From positions 1 to 64,000 of the forward strand of contig JADLCX010000023.1 in NCBI GenBank assembly GCA_020846975.1: a DNA stretch of 64,000 bases, written 5' to 3'. Shown here in pieces: positions 44,132 through 52,982 of the stretch (the stretch's first letter is position 1; the number at the start of each line of letters is the position of its first letter). The stretch is from Phycisphaerales bacterium. Lineage in GTDB: Bacteria > Planctomycetota > Phycisphaerae > Phycisphaerales > UBA1924. The position numbers and the translations under genes were made by a program. The notes under the pieces are model-generated. The model was not told the origin of the DNA and did no database searches. It saw only the letters and a list, made by a program, of their open reading frames with translations.

Positions 44132-45034
44132 ATGACGACCCTCTCGCCCATGAACAGCACGCTCATCCGCGACCTCACACCCGACGAACTCCCCGAAGTC
44201 GTCATGCCCGCGTGCGAAGCACGCCCCATCCTCAAGGGCCAGACCGCCATCGTCACCGGCGCATCCTCCGGGATCGGCAGGGCCATCGCCTGCGCCCTCT
44301 GCGCCGCCGGCGTCAACGTCGTCGTCAACCACATCGGCCCCGACACCGACGCCCGACGGGTCATCGATCAGGCCACCCACTGCGGCTGCGACCATCGCGG
44401 CCTCGCGATCGCCTTCCGCGCCGACGTCTCCGACGAGTCGCAGGTCCGCTCGATGTTCGAGCACACCATCAGCACATTCGGAACCGTTGACATCCTCATC
44501 AACAACGCCGGCATGCAGCTCGATTCTCGCGTCGAGGACATGACCCTCGCCCGGTGGCGCAAGGTCCTCGATGTCAACCTCACCGGCCAGTTCCTCTGCG
44601 CCCGCGAGGCCGTGCGCGAGTTCAAGCGCCGTGGCGTCAAGCCCGGCGTCTCCTGCGCCGCCGGCAAGATCGTCTGCATCTCCAGCGTCCACGAGGTCAT
44701 CCCCTGGGCCGGCCACATCAACTACGCCGGCAGCAAGGGCGGCGTCATGCTCATGATGAAGAGCCTCGCCCAGGAGGTCGCGCCCTGGCGCATCCGCGTC
44801 AACAGCATCTGCCCCGGCGCGATCCGCACGCCCATCAACCGCCCCGCGTGGGAGACCCCCGAAGCGTACCGCGACCTCATGAGGCTGATCCCCTACAAGC
44901 GCATCGGCGAACCCGAGGATGTCGCCCGCCTCGCCGCGTGGGTCTGCAGCGATGAAGCCGACTACATCACCGGCGCAAGCCTCTTCGTCGATGGCGGAAT
45001 GACCCTCTACCCGGGCTTCGAGACCGGGGGCTGA
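44132..45034 (+). CDS. Short-chain dehydrogenase (glucose 1-dehydrogenase-like)
   Basis: A 300-residue classical SDR. The cofactor site is TGASSGIGRAIACAL, then NNAG in LINNAGMQ, active Ser in CISSVHEVI, YxxxK in YAGSKGGVM, and the PG motif CPGAIRTPIN. It has about 35 residues before the Rossmann fold. Classical SDRs reduce or oxidise sugars and other alcohols with NAD(P), so substrate cannot be stated. The aquaporin gene begins 3 nt after the stop and the GMC gene follows it, so the three are one transcription unit. Confidence 0.9.
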   Translation: MTTLSPMNSTLIRDLTPDELPEVVMPACEARPILKGQTAIVTGASSGIGRAIACALCAAGVNVVVNHIGPDTDARRVIDQATHCGCDHRGLAIAFRADVSDESQVRSMFEHTISTFGTVDILINNAGMQLDSRVEDMTLARWRKVLDVNLTGQFLCAREAVREFKRRGVKPGVSCAAGKIVCISSVHEVIPWAGHINYAGSKGGVMLMMKSLAQEVAPWRIRVNSICPGAIRTPINRPAWETPEAYRDLMRLIPYKRIGEPEDVARLAAWVCSDEADYITGASLFVDGGMTLYPGFETGG

Positions 45035-45037
45035 GCC

Positions 45038-45904
45038 ATGCACGCACTCGCCGACGCCATCGCCCGCCACCGGCCGGAGTACCTCATCGAGGCCGCGATG
45101 CTCGCAACATTCATGATCATCGCTTGCGCCGCGGCCTCGCTCTTCGAGCATCCTTCATCCCCAATCCGCCGGGCCATCCCTTCCCCGTTCCGCCGCCGTG
45201 CCGCGGTTGGCCTGCTCATGGGCCTCACCGCCATCGCGCTCATCTACTCCCCCTGGGGCCGGCGCTCCGGAGCCCACTTCAACCCTGCCGTCACGCTCGC
45301 GTTCTTCGCCCTCGGCAAGATCGCCCCTGTCGATGCCGCCCTCTACATCCTCGCCCAGTTCGCCGGCGCCATCGCGGGCGCCCTCCTCGCCCGGCTCACG
45401 TTCGGCGCCCTCCTCGCACACGCCTCCGTCAACCACGCCGCCACGCGCCCCGGCCCTCGCGGCGTGCTGGCCGCGTGGCACGGCGAGTTCCTCATCGGCT
45501 TCCTCATGATGTCGATGGTCCTCTGGACCGGCAACTCCGCCTCCACCGCCGCGTTCACGGGCCTTTTCGCCGGCACGCTCGTCGCAGCGTTCATCGCCTT
45601 CGAGGCCCCGCTCTCGGGCATGAGCCTCAACCCCGCGCGAACGCTCGCCTCCGCGATCAGCGCACGCGACTTCTCCGGCCTCTGGATCTATTTCACCGCG
45701 CCCACGCTCTCCATGCTCGCCGCCGCGGGCGCCTACTCCGTCGCCCGCGGTCCGGACCAGGTCTTCTGCGGCAAGCTCGACCACCGCGACTGCGACCACG
45801 GCCACCACTGCCTGTTCCGCTGCCGTGCGGCCGAACTCGCCCCCACGCCCGCACGCCACGCCGCCTCGCCATCACCCGCCGCCGCCTCCCCCAACCGCCC
45901 CTGA
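45038..45904 (+). CDS. MIP-family channel (aquaporin/glycerol-facilitator)
   Basis: A 288-residue channel with six membrane segments. The two half-helix motifs are HFNPAVTLAF and SLNPARTLAS, both NPA, as in aquaporins. The C-terminal region adds a Cys/His-rich stretch (FCGKLDHRDCDHGHHCLFRC) that may bind metal. Planctomycete and other bacterial channels of this layout are found beside SDR and GMC oxidoreductase genes. Whether it passes water, glycerol or another polyol is not set by the sequence. Confidence 0.88.
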   Translation: MHALADAIARHRPEYLIEAAMLATFMIIACAAASLFEHPSSPIRRAIPSPFRRRAAVGLLMGLTAIALIYSPWGRRSGAHFNPAVTLAFFALGKIAPVDAALYILAQFAGAIAGALLARLTFGALLAHASVNHAATRPGPRGVLAAWHGEFLIGFLMMSMVLWTGNSASTAAFTGLFAGTLVAAFIAFEAPLSGMSLNPARTLASAISARDFSGLWIYFTAPTLSMLAAAGAYSVARGPDQVFCGKLDHRDCDHGHHCLFRCRAAELAPTPARHAASPSPAAASPNRP

Positions 45905-45914
45905 GCAGCCCGCC

Positions 45915-47525
45915 ATGCCCGACCGCTACGACATCATCATCATCGGCACCGGCGCGGGCGGCGCAACGCTCGCGCACGAACTCGCCCGCACCGGCAAACG
46001 CATCCTCATCCTCGAGCGCGGCGACTTCCTGCCCCGCGAGCGAGAGAACTGGGACACCAACGAGGTCTTCGCCCGCAAACGCTACCTCGCCCGCGAGACC
46101 TGGTTCGACAAGCACGACCAGCCCTTCTCGCCCTACACCCACTACTGGGTCGGCGGAAACACCAAGATGTACGGCGCGGCCCTCTTCCGCATGCGCGAGT
46201 CCGATTTCGGCGAGGTCCGGCACTTCGGCGGCTTGTCGCCCGCGTGGCCCATCACCTACGACCAGCTCGAACCCTACTACTCGCGCGCCGAAGCGCTCTA
46301 CTCCGTCCACGGCCTCCGCGGCGCCGATCCGCACGAGCCCCGCGCCTCCTCGCCCTTCCCTTTCCCGCCGCTCGAACCCGAGCCACGCATCCGCGAGCTC
46401 GCCGACGACCTTACCGCGATCGGGTTGCGCCCCTTCCCCGCGCCGCTCGGATTGCGCCTCGACCCGGCCGACCGCGCCGCCGCGCCCTGCCAACTCAGCA
46501 ACTTCGACGGCTATCCCGACCCCACCGAGGTCAAGGCCGACAGCCATGTCGCCGCGATCAAGCCGATCCTGACACTCCCGAACGTCACGCTCATCACCGG
46601 CGCGCGGGTCGAGAGTCTCCACACCGACCGCTCCGGCCGCGAGGTCGCCGACGTCATCGCGTGGCGAGGCGGCGAGCGCCTCGCCTTCCGCGCCGACATC
46701 GTCGTGCTCGCCTGCGGCGCGATCAACTCCGCGGCCGTCCTGCTCCGCTCCGCCAACGACCGCCATCCCCACGGACTCGCCAACAGTTCCGGCCAGGTCG
46801 GTCGCAACCTCATGCTCCACCAGAACGGCTGCCTGCTCGCCGTCACCGAGAACGACAACCCGTCGCAGTTCCAGAAGCACCTCGCGATCAGCGACTTCTA
46901 CCGGGGCGAGCCCGACTCGCCCTTCCCGCTCGGGCTTGTCCAGCTCATGGGCAAGCCCGACCCCGGCACGATCGAATGGCTCCGAGGCGATCAACTTCCC
47001 GGAGTCCCGCTCGACGACATCCGCCGACGCACCATCGACTTCTTCCTCACCGCCGAGGACCTGCCAAGCCCCGGCAACCGCGTCACGCTCCGCGACGACG
47101 GCGCGATCCGCTTGACCTACAACCCCAACAACACCGAGGCCTACGAGCGGCTTCAATCCCGGCTCATCAACGCACTTTCCCGCGTCGAGCGCACGCGCAA
47201 CCGCAGCGCTCCCCACATCCTCGCCTCCCGCCTCGGCATCGCCGGCGTCAGCCACCAGAACGGGACCGCCCGCTTCGGCGACGACCCCGCAACCAGTGTC
47301 CTCGATGTCAACTGCAACGCCCACGATGTCGAGAACCTCTACATCGTGGACTCGTCGTTCTTCCCGTCTTCCGCCGCCGTCAACCCCTCGCTCACCATCA
47401 TGGCCAACGCACTCCGCATCGCCGACCACCTGCGGGAGCGGCTCGGTTGCGATGCGGCCTCGGCCCTCGAAGCCCGCAACCCCGACTCCGTGCCCACGGC
47501 CCTCGCGGCGCCGGTCCCGCTGTAA
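45915..47525 (+). CDS. GMC-family FAD oxidoreductase
   Basis: A 536-residue flavoenzyme. ATG 45915 starts just before the dinucleotide-binding GTGAGGATLAHELARTG. HYWVGGNTKMYGAALFRM holds the FAD-covering loop, and the end VDSSFFPSSAAVNPSLTI, with the Asn and preceding SHQNGTARFG His, fits the GMC active site. The substrate is an alcohol or sugar but is not set by sequence. The gene starts 10 nt after the channel, so a unit of SDR, channel and GMC enzyme is likely. The VOC protein follows after 26 nt. Confidence 0.9.
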   Translation: MPDRYDIIIIGTGAGGATLAHELARTGKRILILERGDFLPRERENWDTNEVFARKRYLARETWFDKHDQPFSPYTHYWVGGNTKMYGAALFRMRESDFGEVRHFGGLSPAWPITYDQLEPYYSRAEALYSVHGLRGADPHEPRASSPFPFPPLEPEPRIRELADDLTAIGLRPFPAPLGLRLDPADRAAAPCQLSNFDGYPDPTEVKADSHVAAIKPILTLPNVTLITGARVESLHTDRSGREVADVIAWRGGERLAFRADIVVLACGAINSAAVLLRSANDRHPHGLANSSGQVGRNLMLHQNGCLLAVTENDNPSQFQKHLAISDFYRGEPDSPFPLGLVQLMGKPDPGTIEWLRGDQLPGVPLDDIRRRTIDFFLTAEDLPSPGNRVTLRDDGAIRLTYNPNNTEAYERLQSRLINALSRVERTRNRSAPHILASRLGIAGVSHQNGTARFGDDPATSVLDVNCNAHDVENLYIVDSSFFPSSAAVNPSLTIMANALRIADHLRERLGCDAASALEARNPDSVPTALAAPVPL

Positions 47526-47551
47526 CCAACGCTCCTCCACGGAGACCCACC

Positions 47552-48547
47552 GTGCCCACTCGCCGATTCCCCGCTCGCCGCGCTCTCGCACCCATCACAC
47601 TTGCGCTGCTCCTCGTCGCTGTCCCCGCGCTCTCGTGGCCATCCTCCTCCGCCGCGCCGTCCGTCCACCGGCCATCCACGCGAGCGCACGCCCGCGCCGT
47701 CACCCACATCGGCATCGTTGTTGGCGACCTGGACCGATCGCTCGATTTCTACACCCGCATCCTGACCTTCGAGAAGCTCTCCGAAGAAGAACACGCCGGC
47801 GCCGACCTCGAACGCGACACCGGGGTCTTCGGCGCACGCACTCGCACCGCCCGCCTGCGGCTTTGCGACGAACAGATCGAACTCATCGAGTTCCTCGCAT
47901 CCCCGGGCCGGCCGATCCCGCGCGACTCGCGCAGCAACGACGCGTGGTTCCAGCACATCGCCATCGTCACGCCCGACATGGACCGCGCGTACGCGCACCT
48001 GCGAGCCCACAAGGTCCGACACATCTCCACGGGTCCGCAGACCCTGCCGCCCTCTCTCCCTCACGCGGCCGGAACCCGCGCGTTCTACTTCGCCGACCCC
48101 GACGGGCACCCGCTGGAGATCATCAACTTCCCGCCGGGCAAGGGCGATCCACGCTGGCAGGTCGCGCCCGACCGGCTCTTCCTCGGCATCGACCACACCG
48201 CCATCGCGTGCACCGACACCGACGCGACGATCGCGTTTTACCGCGACACGATCGGCCTGCGAGTCGCCGGTCAGGGCGAGAACTTCGGTCCCGAACAGGA
48301 GCACCTCAACAACGTCTTCGGCGCACGCGTGCGCATCACCACCCTCCGCTCACCCCCCCCGGGCGGCGGGCCCGGCGTCGAGCTGTTGGAGTACCTCGCC
48401 CCGCGCGACGGCCGACCGATCCCGCTCGACACGCGTCCCAACGACCTTTGGGCTTGGCGGATCGGCCTCGACACCGACGCCGACCTCGCACGGACGCTCC
48501 TCCGGGACCCCGACGGCCACCTGGTCAGCCTCCGGCGTTCTCCATAG
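47552..48547 (+). CDS. Exported two-domain VOC (glyoxalase-fold) protein
   Basis: A 331-residue protein from GTG 47552 with GGAG 7 nt upstream. A signal peptide (ITLALLLVAVPALSWP) leads to two vicinal-oxygen-chelate modules: the first THIGIVVGDLDRSLDFYTRIL and FYFADPDGHPLEIINF, the second DHTAIACTDTDATIAFYRDTIG and LLRDPDGHLVSLR. His and Glu metal ligands are visible in both. VOC enzymes cover glyoxalase, dioxygenase and resistance functions. An exported one is unusual, and its role is unknown. A run of eight C is at 48353-48360. Confidence 0.85.
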   Translation: MPTRRFPARRALAPITLALLLVAVPALSWPSSSAAPSVHRPSTRAHARAVTHIGIVVGDLDRSLDFYTRILTFEKLSEEEHAGADLERDTGVFGARTRTARLRLCDEQIELIEFLASPGRPIPRDSRSNDAWFQHIAIVTPDMDRAYAHLRAHKVRHISTGPQTLPPSLPHAAGTRAFYFADPDGHPLEIINFPPGKGDPRWQVAPDRLFLGIDHTAIACTDTDATIAFYRDTIGLRVAGQGENFGPEQEHLNNVFGARVRITTLRSPPPGGGPGVELLEYLAPRDGRPIPLDTRPNDLWAWRIGLDTDADLARTLLRDPDGHLVSLRRSP

Positions 48548-48656
48548 GAACGCCGCGGGAGGAAAACCTGGGGAAAAGCCGATGACCTCTCCCCCCGACC
48601 GCCCGCGCCGGTAGCCTCCCCGGACGCGTGCCCGCATCCCTCGGAAGGAGCCGAAG

Positions 48657-49499
48657 ATGTCGCCCCCCGATCCCGCCCGTTCGAGCCTCACCCGCGCCTT
48701 CTCGCTCATCGAACTCCTGGTCGTCATCGCCATCATCGCGATCCTGATCGGTCTGCTCCTGCCCGCGCTCGGCGCGGCCCGCGAGGAGTCCCGCACCAGC
48801 AAGTGCGCCGCCAACCTGCGACAGATCGACCTGCTCGTCGAGCAGTACACCGACGACAATCGCGAGGTCTACCCCGCGCACCGCTCGACCGATGTCAACG
48901 CCTTCGACGCCGACTGGTGGTGGGGCACGGTCGTCTACGAGACCAACCTCCAGACCCGCCAGGAACGCGAGGATGCCGACCCGCGCATCCTCGCCGACTC
49001 CTACGCGCTCTTCCATTGCCCCTCCATCCGCGATGCCGAGGTCGTCCACGGCTATTCGTGGACCTGGCGGTTCGATGCCCACCGCGTCGGCTACGGCTAC
49101 AACGCCTTCTTCTTCGGCTTCGCGCCCTACGGACGGCCCGAGGCCCAGGGCGCGTTCAACTGGTGGAACCGCCGCGACGGCCGAAACCTCGTCGTCATGC
49201 CGCGCCTCGGCATGCAGCAGGTCCTCATGCCCTCCAAGACCGTCCTCCTCGGCGACAGTTGCCCAAGGCCCGACGGCCTCTGGTCCATGTCCATGTGGTT
49301 CCCCAACATACTCTCCGCGGCCGAGGGCATCGACACCCGACACGGCGGCCGCGGCCTGCGCGACACCACCGGCACAGGCAACACCGTCTACACCGACGGC
49401 CACATCGCCCGCGTCCGTCACGACGATATCAACGACCCCGACCGCTTCCGCGACAAGTGGGACCCGCGCTTCACCGTCGATCAGCGGCCGTGGTGGTAG
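48657..49499 (+). CDS. Pseudopilin-like protein with N-terminal methylation motif (DUF1559-type)
   Basis: A 280-residue protein. A good ribosome site (GGAAGGAG, 6 nt before ATG) is followed by [24 protein letters not shown], with the prepilin peptidase site before Phe and Glu at +5. The body, with [28 protein letters not shown] near the end, is like DUF1559 planctomycete pseudopilins. Such proteins are common in many copies per planctomycete genome and may form surface or secretion structures. Confidence 0.9.
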   Translation: MSPPDPARSSLTRAFSLIELLVVIAIIAILIGLLLPALGAAREESRTSKCAANLRQIDLLVEQYTDDNREVYPAHRSTDVNAFDADWWWGTVVYETNLQTRQEREDADPRILADSYALFHCPSIRDAEVVHGYSWTWRFDAHRVGYGYNAFFFGFAPYGRPEAQGAFNWWNRRDGRNLVVMPRLGMQQVLMPSKTVLLGDSCPRPDGLWSMSMWFPNILSAAEGIDTRHGGRGLRDTTGTGNTVYTDGHIARVRHDDINDPDRFRDKWDPRFTVDQRPWW

Positions 49500-49554
49500 G
49501 AGCCCGCGCCGGGGCTCGCCCTTCGCCGGCGCGCGGACGACCATAAACTCCCGC

Positions 49555-50913
49555 GTGCCCTCACCGAGCCCACCCACCCTCCGCAACCCCGCGCTCCACA
49601 TCTTCGACCTGACCCGCGACGACCTGCGCCGGTGGTGCGAAGATGTCGGCATGCCCGCCTACCGGGCCACGCAGATCCACGAGTGGGTCTACACCAGGGG
49701 CATCGCCGACCCGGCGCTGATGTCCAACCTTTCCAGACGCGACCGCGAACTCCTCGCCGATCCCGAGCGCGGGATCACGTTCATCTCGGGCCAGACCGTC
49801 GCCCACCAGAAGGCCAGCGATGGCACGCAGAAACTCCTGATCGAGTGGGCCTCAGCGTCGGGTGTCGGATGTCGGATGTCGGATGATGAGACGGAAGCAC
49901 GCGGCCGATCACTGCCTGTCCTGTCCTCACATCCCACATCCGACATCCCAAGCCCGACATCCCGCCAGACCGAGTGCGTCATGATCCCCTACGGCGAGGA
50001 CACCTTCGACCACGTGGGGAGGGGGGGGGGCGACGACGAGCGCGACGGGTATGACGGCTCTCCGGGCCGTCCCCCGCTCAAAGCCCGCCGCACCGCCTGC
50101 ATCTCCTCGCAGGTCGGTTGCCCCGTCGGTTGCAAGTTCTGCGCCTCCGGCATCGGCGGTCTCGACGGCAACCTCAGCGCGGGCCGCATCGTGGAACAGG
50201 TTTGGCGATTGCAGCAGGTTCTCGGATCGGGTTTGGCGCCTCAGGTCCCGGGTCCCCGGCCTTCACATCCGCCATCCGACACCCGACATCCGCCATCGCC
50301 CCGCATCACCAACGTCGTCTTCATGGGCATGGGCGAGCCCCTCGCCAACTTCGCCAACGTCACCCGCGCCATCCGCACGCTCAACGCCGCGCCCCCCCAC
50401 GGCATGGGCATCGGCGCCCGCAAGATCACCGTCTCCACCGTCGGCCTCCCGAAGGCGATCGAGAGGCTCGCCGCCGAACTCGATATCCCCGTCACGCTCG
50501 CGCTCTCCCTCCACGCCCCCAACGACACCATCCGCCGCGAACTCATCCCCTGGGCCGAGTACACCACCATCCCCGACCTGCTCGCCGCCTGCCAGAAGTG
50601 GTTCGAGAGATCCGGCCGCGAGATCACGCTCGAGTACATCATGCTCGGCGGCGTCAACGACCGCCCCGAGCACGCGCGCGAACTCTCTCGCATCGCCCGC
50701 ACGCTCCGCGCCAACATCAACCTCATCCGCTACAACGAGGTCGTCTTTCCGGGGGGGGGCACGCCCTTCTCGCGCCCCGAAGACGCCGATGTCCGCGAGT
50801 TCCAGCGCATCCTCCGCGAGGCCGGCGTCAACACCCACATCCGCGCCTCTCGCGGCCGGGATATCGCCGCCGCGTGCGGACAGCTCCGACACGAGAAGGC
50901 CGGCACGGCGTAA
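49555..50913 (+). CDS. rlmN: 23S rRNA/tRNA adenine-2 methyltransferase, expanded by repeats
   Basis: A 452-residue radical SAM enzyme that methylates C2 of adenine 2503 of 23S rRNA and of some tRNAs. The radical SAM cluster motif is CPVGCKFC (CxxxCxxC), with ISSQVGC before it, VVFMGMGEPLANF, the TVGLPKAI stretch and the catalytic Cys in AAACGQL. Usual length is about 350-380, so roughly 80 residues are extra. These lie in three loops: two coded by heptamer repeats and one containing a 10-nt G run. The catalytic parts are intact and the frame is open. GTG 49555 is used, as nothing better lies nearby. Confidence 0.93.
   Translation: MPSPSPPTLRNPALHIFDLTRDDLRRWCEDVGMPAYRATQIHEWVYTRGIADPALMSNLSRRDRELLADPERGITFISGQTVAHQKASDGTQKLLIEWASASGVGCRMSDDETEARGRSLPVLSSHPTSDIPSPTSRQTECVMIPYGEDTFDHVGRGGGDDERDGYDGSPGRPPLKARRTACISSQVGCPVGCKFCASGIGGLDGNLSAGRIVEQVWRLQQVLGSGLAPQVPGPRPSHPPSDTRHPPSPRITNVVFMGMGEPLANFANVTRAIRTLNAAPPHGMGIGARKITVSTVGLPKAIERLAAELDIPVTLALSLHAPNDTIRRELIPWAEYTTIPDLLAACQKWFERSGREITLEYIMLGGVNDRPEHARELSRIARTLRANINLIRYNEVVFPGGGTPFSRPEDADVREFQRILREAGVNTHIRASRGRDIAAACGQLRHEKAGTA
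49858..49964. repeat. Head-to-head heptamer repeat inside rlmN
   Basis: Four tandem heptamers (one TCGGGTG, then three TCGGATG) at 49858-49885 are followed by a 44-nt spacer and five heptamers of the opposite orientation (CATCCCA, CATCCGA, CATCCCA, AGCCCGA, CATCCCG) at 49930-49964. The two arms can pair into a long imperfect hairpin. The block lies in a loop between QKLLIEW and TECVMIP, where ordinary RlmN proteins are much shorter. Confidence 0.8.
50266..50300. repeat. Second heptamer cluster inside rlmN
   Basis: Five tandem units CATCCGC, CATCCGA, CACCCGA, CATCCGC, CATCGCC, of the same family as the first block, lie just before NVVFMGMGEP in the protein. The heptamer is not a multiple of 3, yet the frame is kept. 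Confidence 0.75.
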
Positions 50914-50961
50914 GCGATCCCGCCAACGCCGCCGAGCACAACCGACCGATACTGTCTGGCC

Positions 50962-51711
50962 ATGCCCGAGCCAGCCCCGCTCCCGATGTGGGCCACCGAG
51001 TTCCACTCCTTTTCCCCTGCCCACGCGCTCTGCCTCGTGCCGCTCGCGGCCTCGGTCTTCGTCTCCTGCACGCTCGGTCGGCGCTGGCTCTCTCAGGGCG
51101 GTGAGGGGTTGGTCCGCGAGCGCAAGCTCGCCGCGGCCTGGGCCGGCTCTGTCATCGCGATCAACCTGTGGTCGATCGTCTACTGGAGCATCCCCGCCAA
51201 CTTCATCGCCGCCGAGTCGCTCCCCCTCCAGCTCTGCGACCTGGCTTGCCTGATCGCCCCCCTGGTCTTCCTCACCGATTGGCGCACGCCCCGCGCCCTC
51301 ATGTACTTCTGGGGCATCGGCCTCTCCGCGCAGGCGTTCATCACCCCCACGCTCGAGCAGGGCCCGGCCGACACGCGCTTCTACCTCTTCTGGCTTGTCC
51401 ACCTCGGCATCGTCGGCTCGGCCATCTACGACCTGGTCGTGCGAGGATTCCGTCCCACGCTCCGGGATCTCGGCATCGCCATCGCCTCGGTCATCCTCTA
51501 CGCGCTCGCGATGGTCCCCATCAACCACTTCATCGCCGGCGCCAACTACGGCTTTATCGGCAACAAGCTCCGCGACCGCCCCACCGTTGTCGACAAGCTC
51601 GGCCCCTGGCCCGAGCGCATCTTCATCATGGCCGCGATCGTCATCGCGGGGTTCACGATCATGTGGGCCGTCGCGCGACTACTCCCGCATCGCCAATCCA
51701 ACCGCGCCTGA
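50962..51711 (+). CDS. TIGR02206/YwaF-like integral membrane protein
   Basis: A 249-residue protein with about seven membrane segments. Recognisable stretches are FHSFSPAHALCLVPLAASV, LPLQLCDLACLIAPLVFLT, FWGIGLSAQAFITPTLEQG and PINHFIAGANYGFIGNK, which match the YwaF (TIGR02206) family. The function is unknown. It begins 48 nt after rlmN. Confidence 0.85.
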   Translation: MPEPAPLPMWATEFHSFSPAHALCLVPLAASVFVSCTLGRRWLSQGGEGLVRERKLAAAWAGSVIAINLWSIVYWSIPANFIAAESLPLQLCDLACLIAPLVFLTDWRTPRALMYFWGIGLSAQAFITPTLEQGPADTRFYLFWLVHLGIVGSAIYDLVVRGFRPTLRDLGIAIASVILYALAMVPINHFIAGANYGFIGNKLRDRPTVVDKLGPWPERIFIMAAIVIAGFTIMWAVARLLPHRQSNRA

Positions 51712-51738
51712 TCACCGTTCCCTCTGCTCCGCCGCGAC

Positions 51739-52926
51739 ATGACCGCCCTCACCCTCACCCTCCTCGCCGCCGCCTTCCTCATCAGCGTCCCCGCCACGCT
51801 CATCGCCCGCGCGATCGGTCGCCGTCTCAACGCCCTCGATGGCGCGGGTGTCGCCGGACAGGTCAAGGCCCCGCCGCGGCGCGTGCCCAACACCGGCGGC
51901 CTGGCCATCTTCTGGTCCTTCGCCCTGTGCCTGCTCGCGGGGCTCGGCCTTGCCCTCTACTTCGCCGGCCGGGCCGCCGAACTCCCCGAACCCCTCTCGG
52001 CCCTGCAACGCTTCCTCCCCGGCATCCGCACGCAGACCGGTCCGGCTCTCGCGCTCCTCGCCGGCACGTTCATCCTGCACATCCTCGGCCTCATCGACGA
52101 CCGCCGCGCCCTCGGTCCCGGCGTGAAGATGCTCGCGATGCTCACGATCGCCGCGGTGGTCATCATCGCCACCGACTCGCGCCTGCTCACCATGCTCGAT
52201 GGGCACACCGGCGGCGCTTGGGCCAGCATCCTCATCACCGTCTGCTGGGTCGTCGCCATCACCAACGCCTTCAACTTCCTCGACAACATGGACGGGCTCT
52301 CCGCCGGTGTCGCCGCGGTCGCGAGCGCGTGCTTCCTCACCACCTCGCTGGTCAACGACCCGCCGCAGTGGTTCATCGCCGCCGCACTCGCGGTTCTCCT
52401 CGGCTCGCTCCTCGGCTTCCTGGTCTTCAACTTCCCCTTCGTGCCGCGCCGCAAGAACACCGACGGAACCTCAACCGGCGGCGCAAGCATCTTCATGGGT
52501 GACGGCGGCAGCCTCATCGTCGGCTTCCTCCTCGCCATCCTCTCCATCCGTATCACGTATCTGCCTTTGCCCGCTCACCCCGACACTCCCGTCACCCCTT
52601 CACCCCGCCATCTTCTCCTCATCCCCCTCCTCATCCTCGCCATCCCCCTCTACGACTTCGCCTCCGTCGTCTTCATCCGCCTCCGCCAGGGCAAGAGCCC
52701 CTTCGTCGGCGACCTCCAGCACTTCTCCCACCGACTGGTTCGCCACGGCCTCTCCCAGCGCGCCGCCGTCCTCCTCATCTGCGGCTGCGCCGCCATCACC
52801 GGCATCGGCGCCATCGCGCTCCCGAGCCTCGCACCCTGGCAGGCCGCGCTCATCGGTGTGCAGACGCTCCTCGTGCTCGGCGGGCTGGCGGTGTATGAGT
52901 GGAGAAAGGACGCATCGACTCGGTGA
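51739..52926 (+). CDS. WecA/TagO-like polyprenyl-phosphate sugar-1-phosphate transferase
   Basis: A 395-residue membrane enzyme of the MraY/WecA family that attaches a sugar phosphate to undecaprenyl phosphate. It has about ten hydrophobic segments. Motifs are PNTGGLAIFW, LIDDRRALGPGVKMLAML (Asp pair), NAFNFLDNMDGLSAG (Asp/Asn), FMGDGGSLIVGF and LQHFSHRLVRHGL. It begins the lipid-linked sugar for a surface glycan. WecA rather than MraY is suggested by the NMDGL motif and lack of other mur genes nearby, but this cannot be proved. Confidence 0.92.
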   Translation: MTALTLTLLAAAFLISVPATLIARAIGRRLNALDGAGVAGQVKAPPRRVPNTGGLAIFWSFALCLLAGLGLALYFAGRAAELPEPLSALQRFLPGIRTQTGPALALLAGTFILHILGLIDDRRALGPGVKMLAMLTIAAVVIIATDSRLLTMLDGHTGGAWASILITVCWVVAITNAFNFLDNMDGLSAGVAAVASACFLTTSLVNDPPQWFIAAALAVLLGSLLGFLVFNFPFVPRRKNTDGTSTGGASIFMGDGGSLIVGFLLAILSIRITYLPLPAHPDTPVTPSPRHLLLIPLLILAIPLYDFASVVFIRLRQGKSPFVGDLQHFSHRLVRHGLSQRAAVLLICGCAAITGIGAIALPSLAPWQAALIGVQTLLVLGGLAVYEWRKDASTR

Positions 52927-52982
52927 TGGCCGCTCGGCCCCACGGGTGCCTTCACACCCAAACCTGTCCGCTCGTCGGTCGC

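Noticed and set aside
48353..48360. Run of eight C in the VOC protein gene as a phase-variation site
   Set aside because: Runs of eight occur several times in this composition. Without read data it is weaker than the runs of nine and ten in rlmN.
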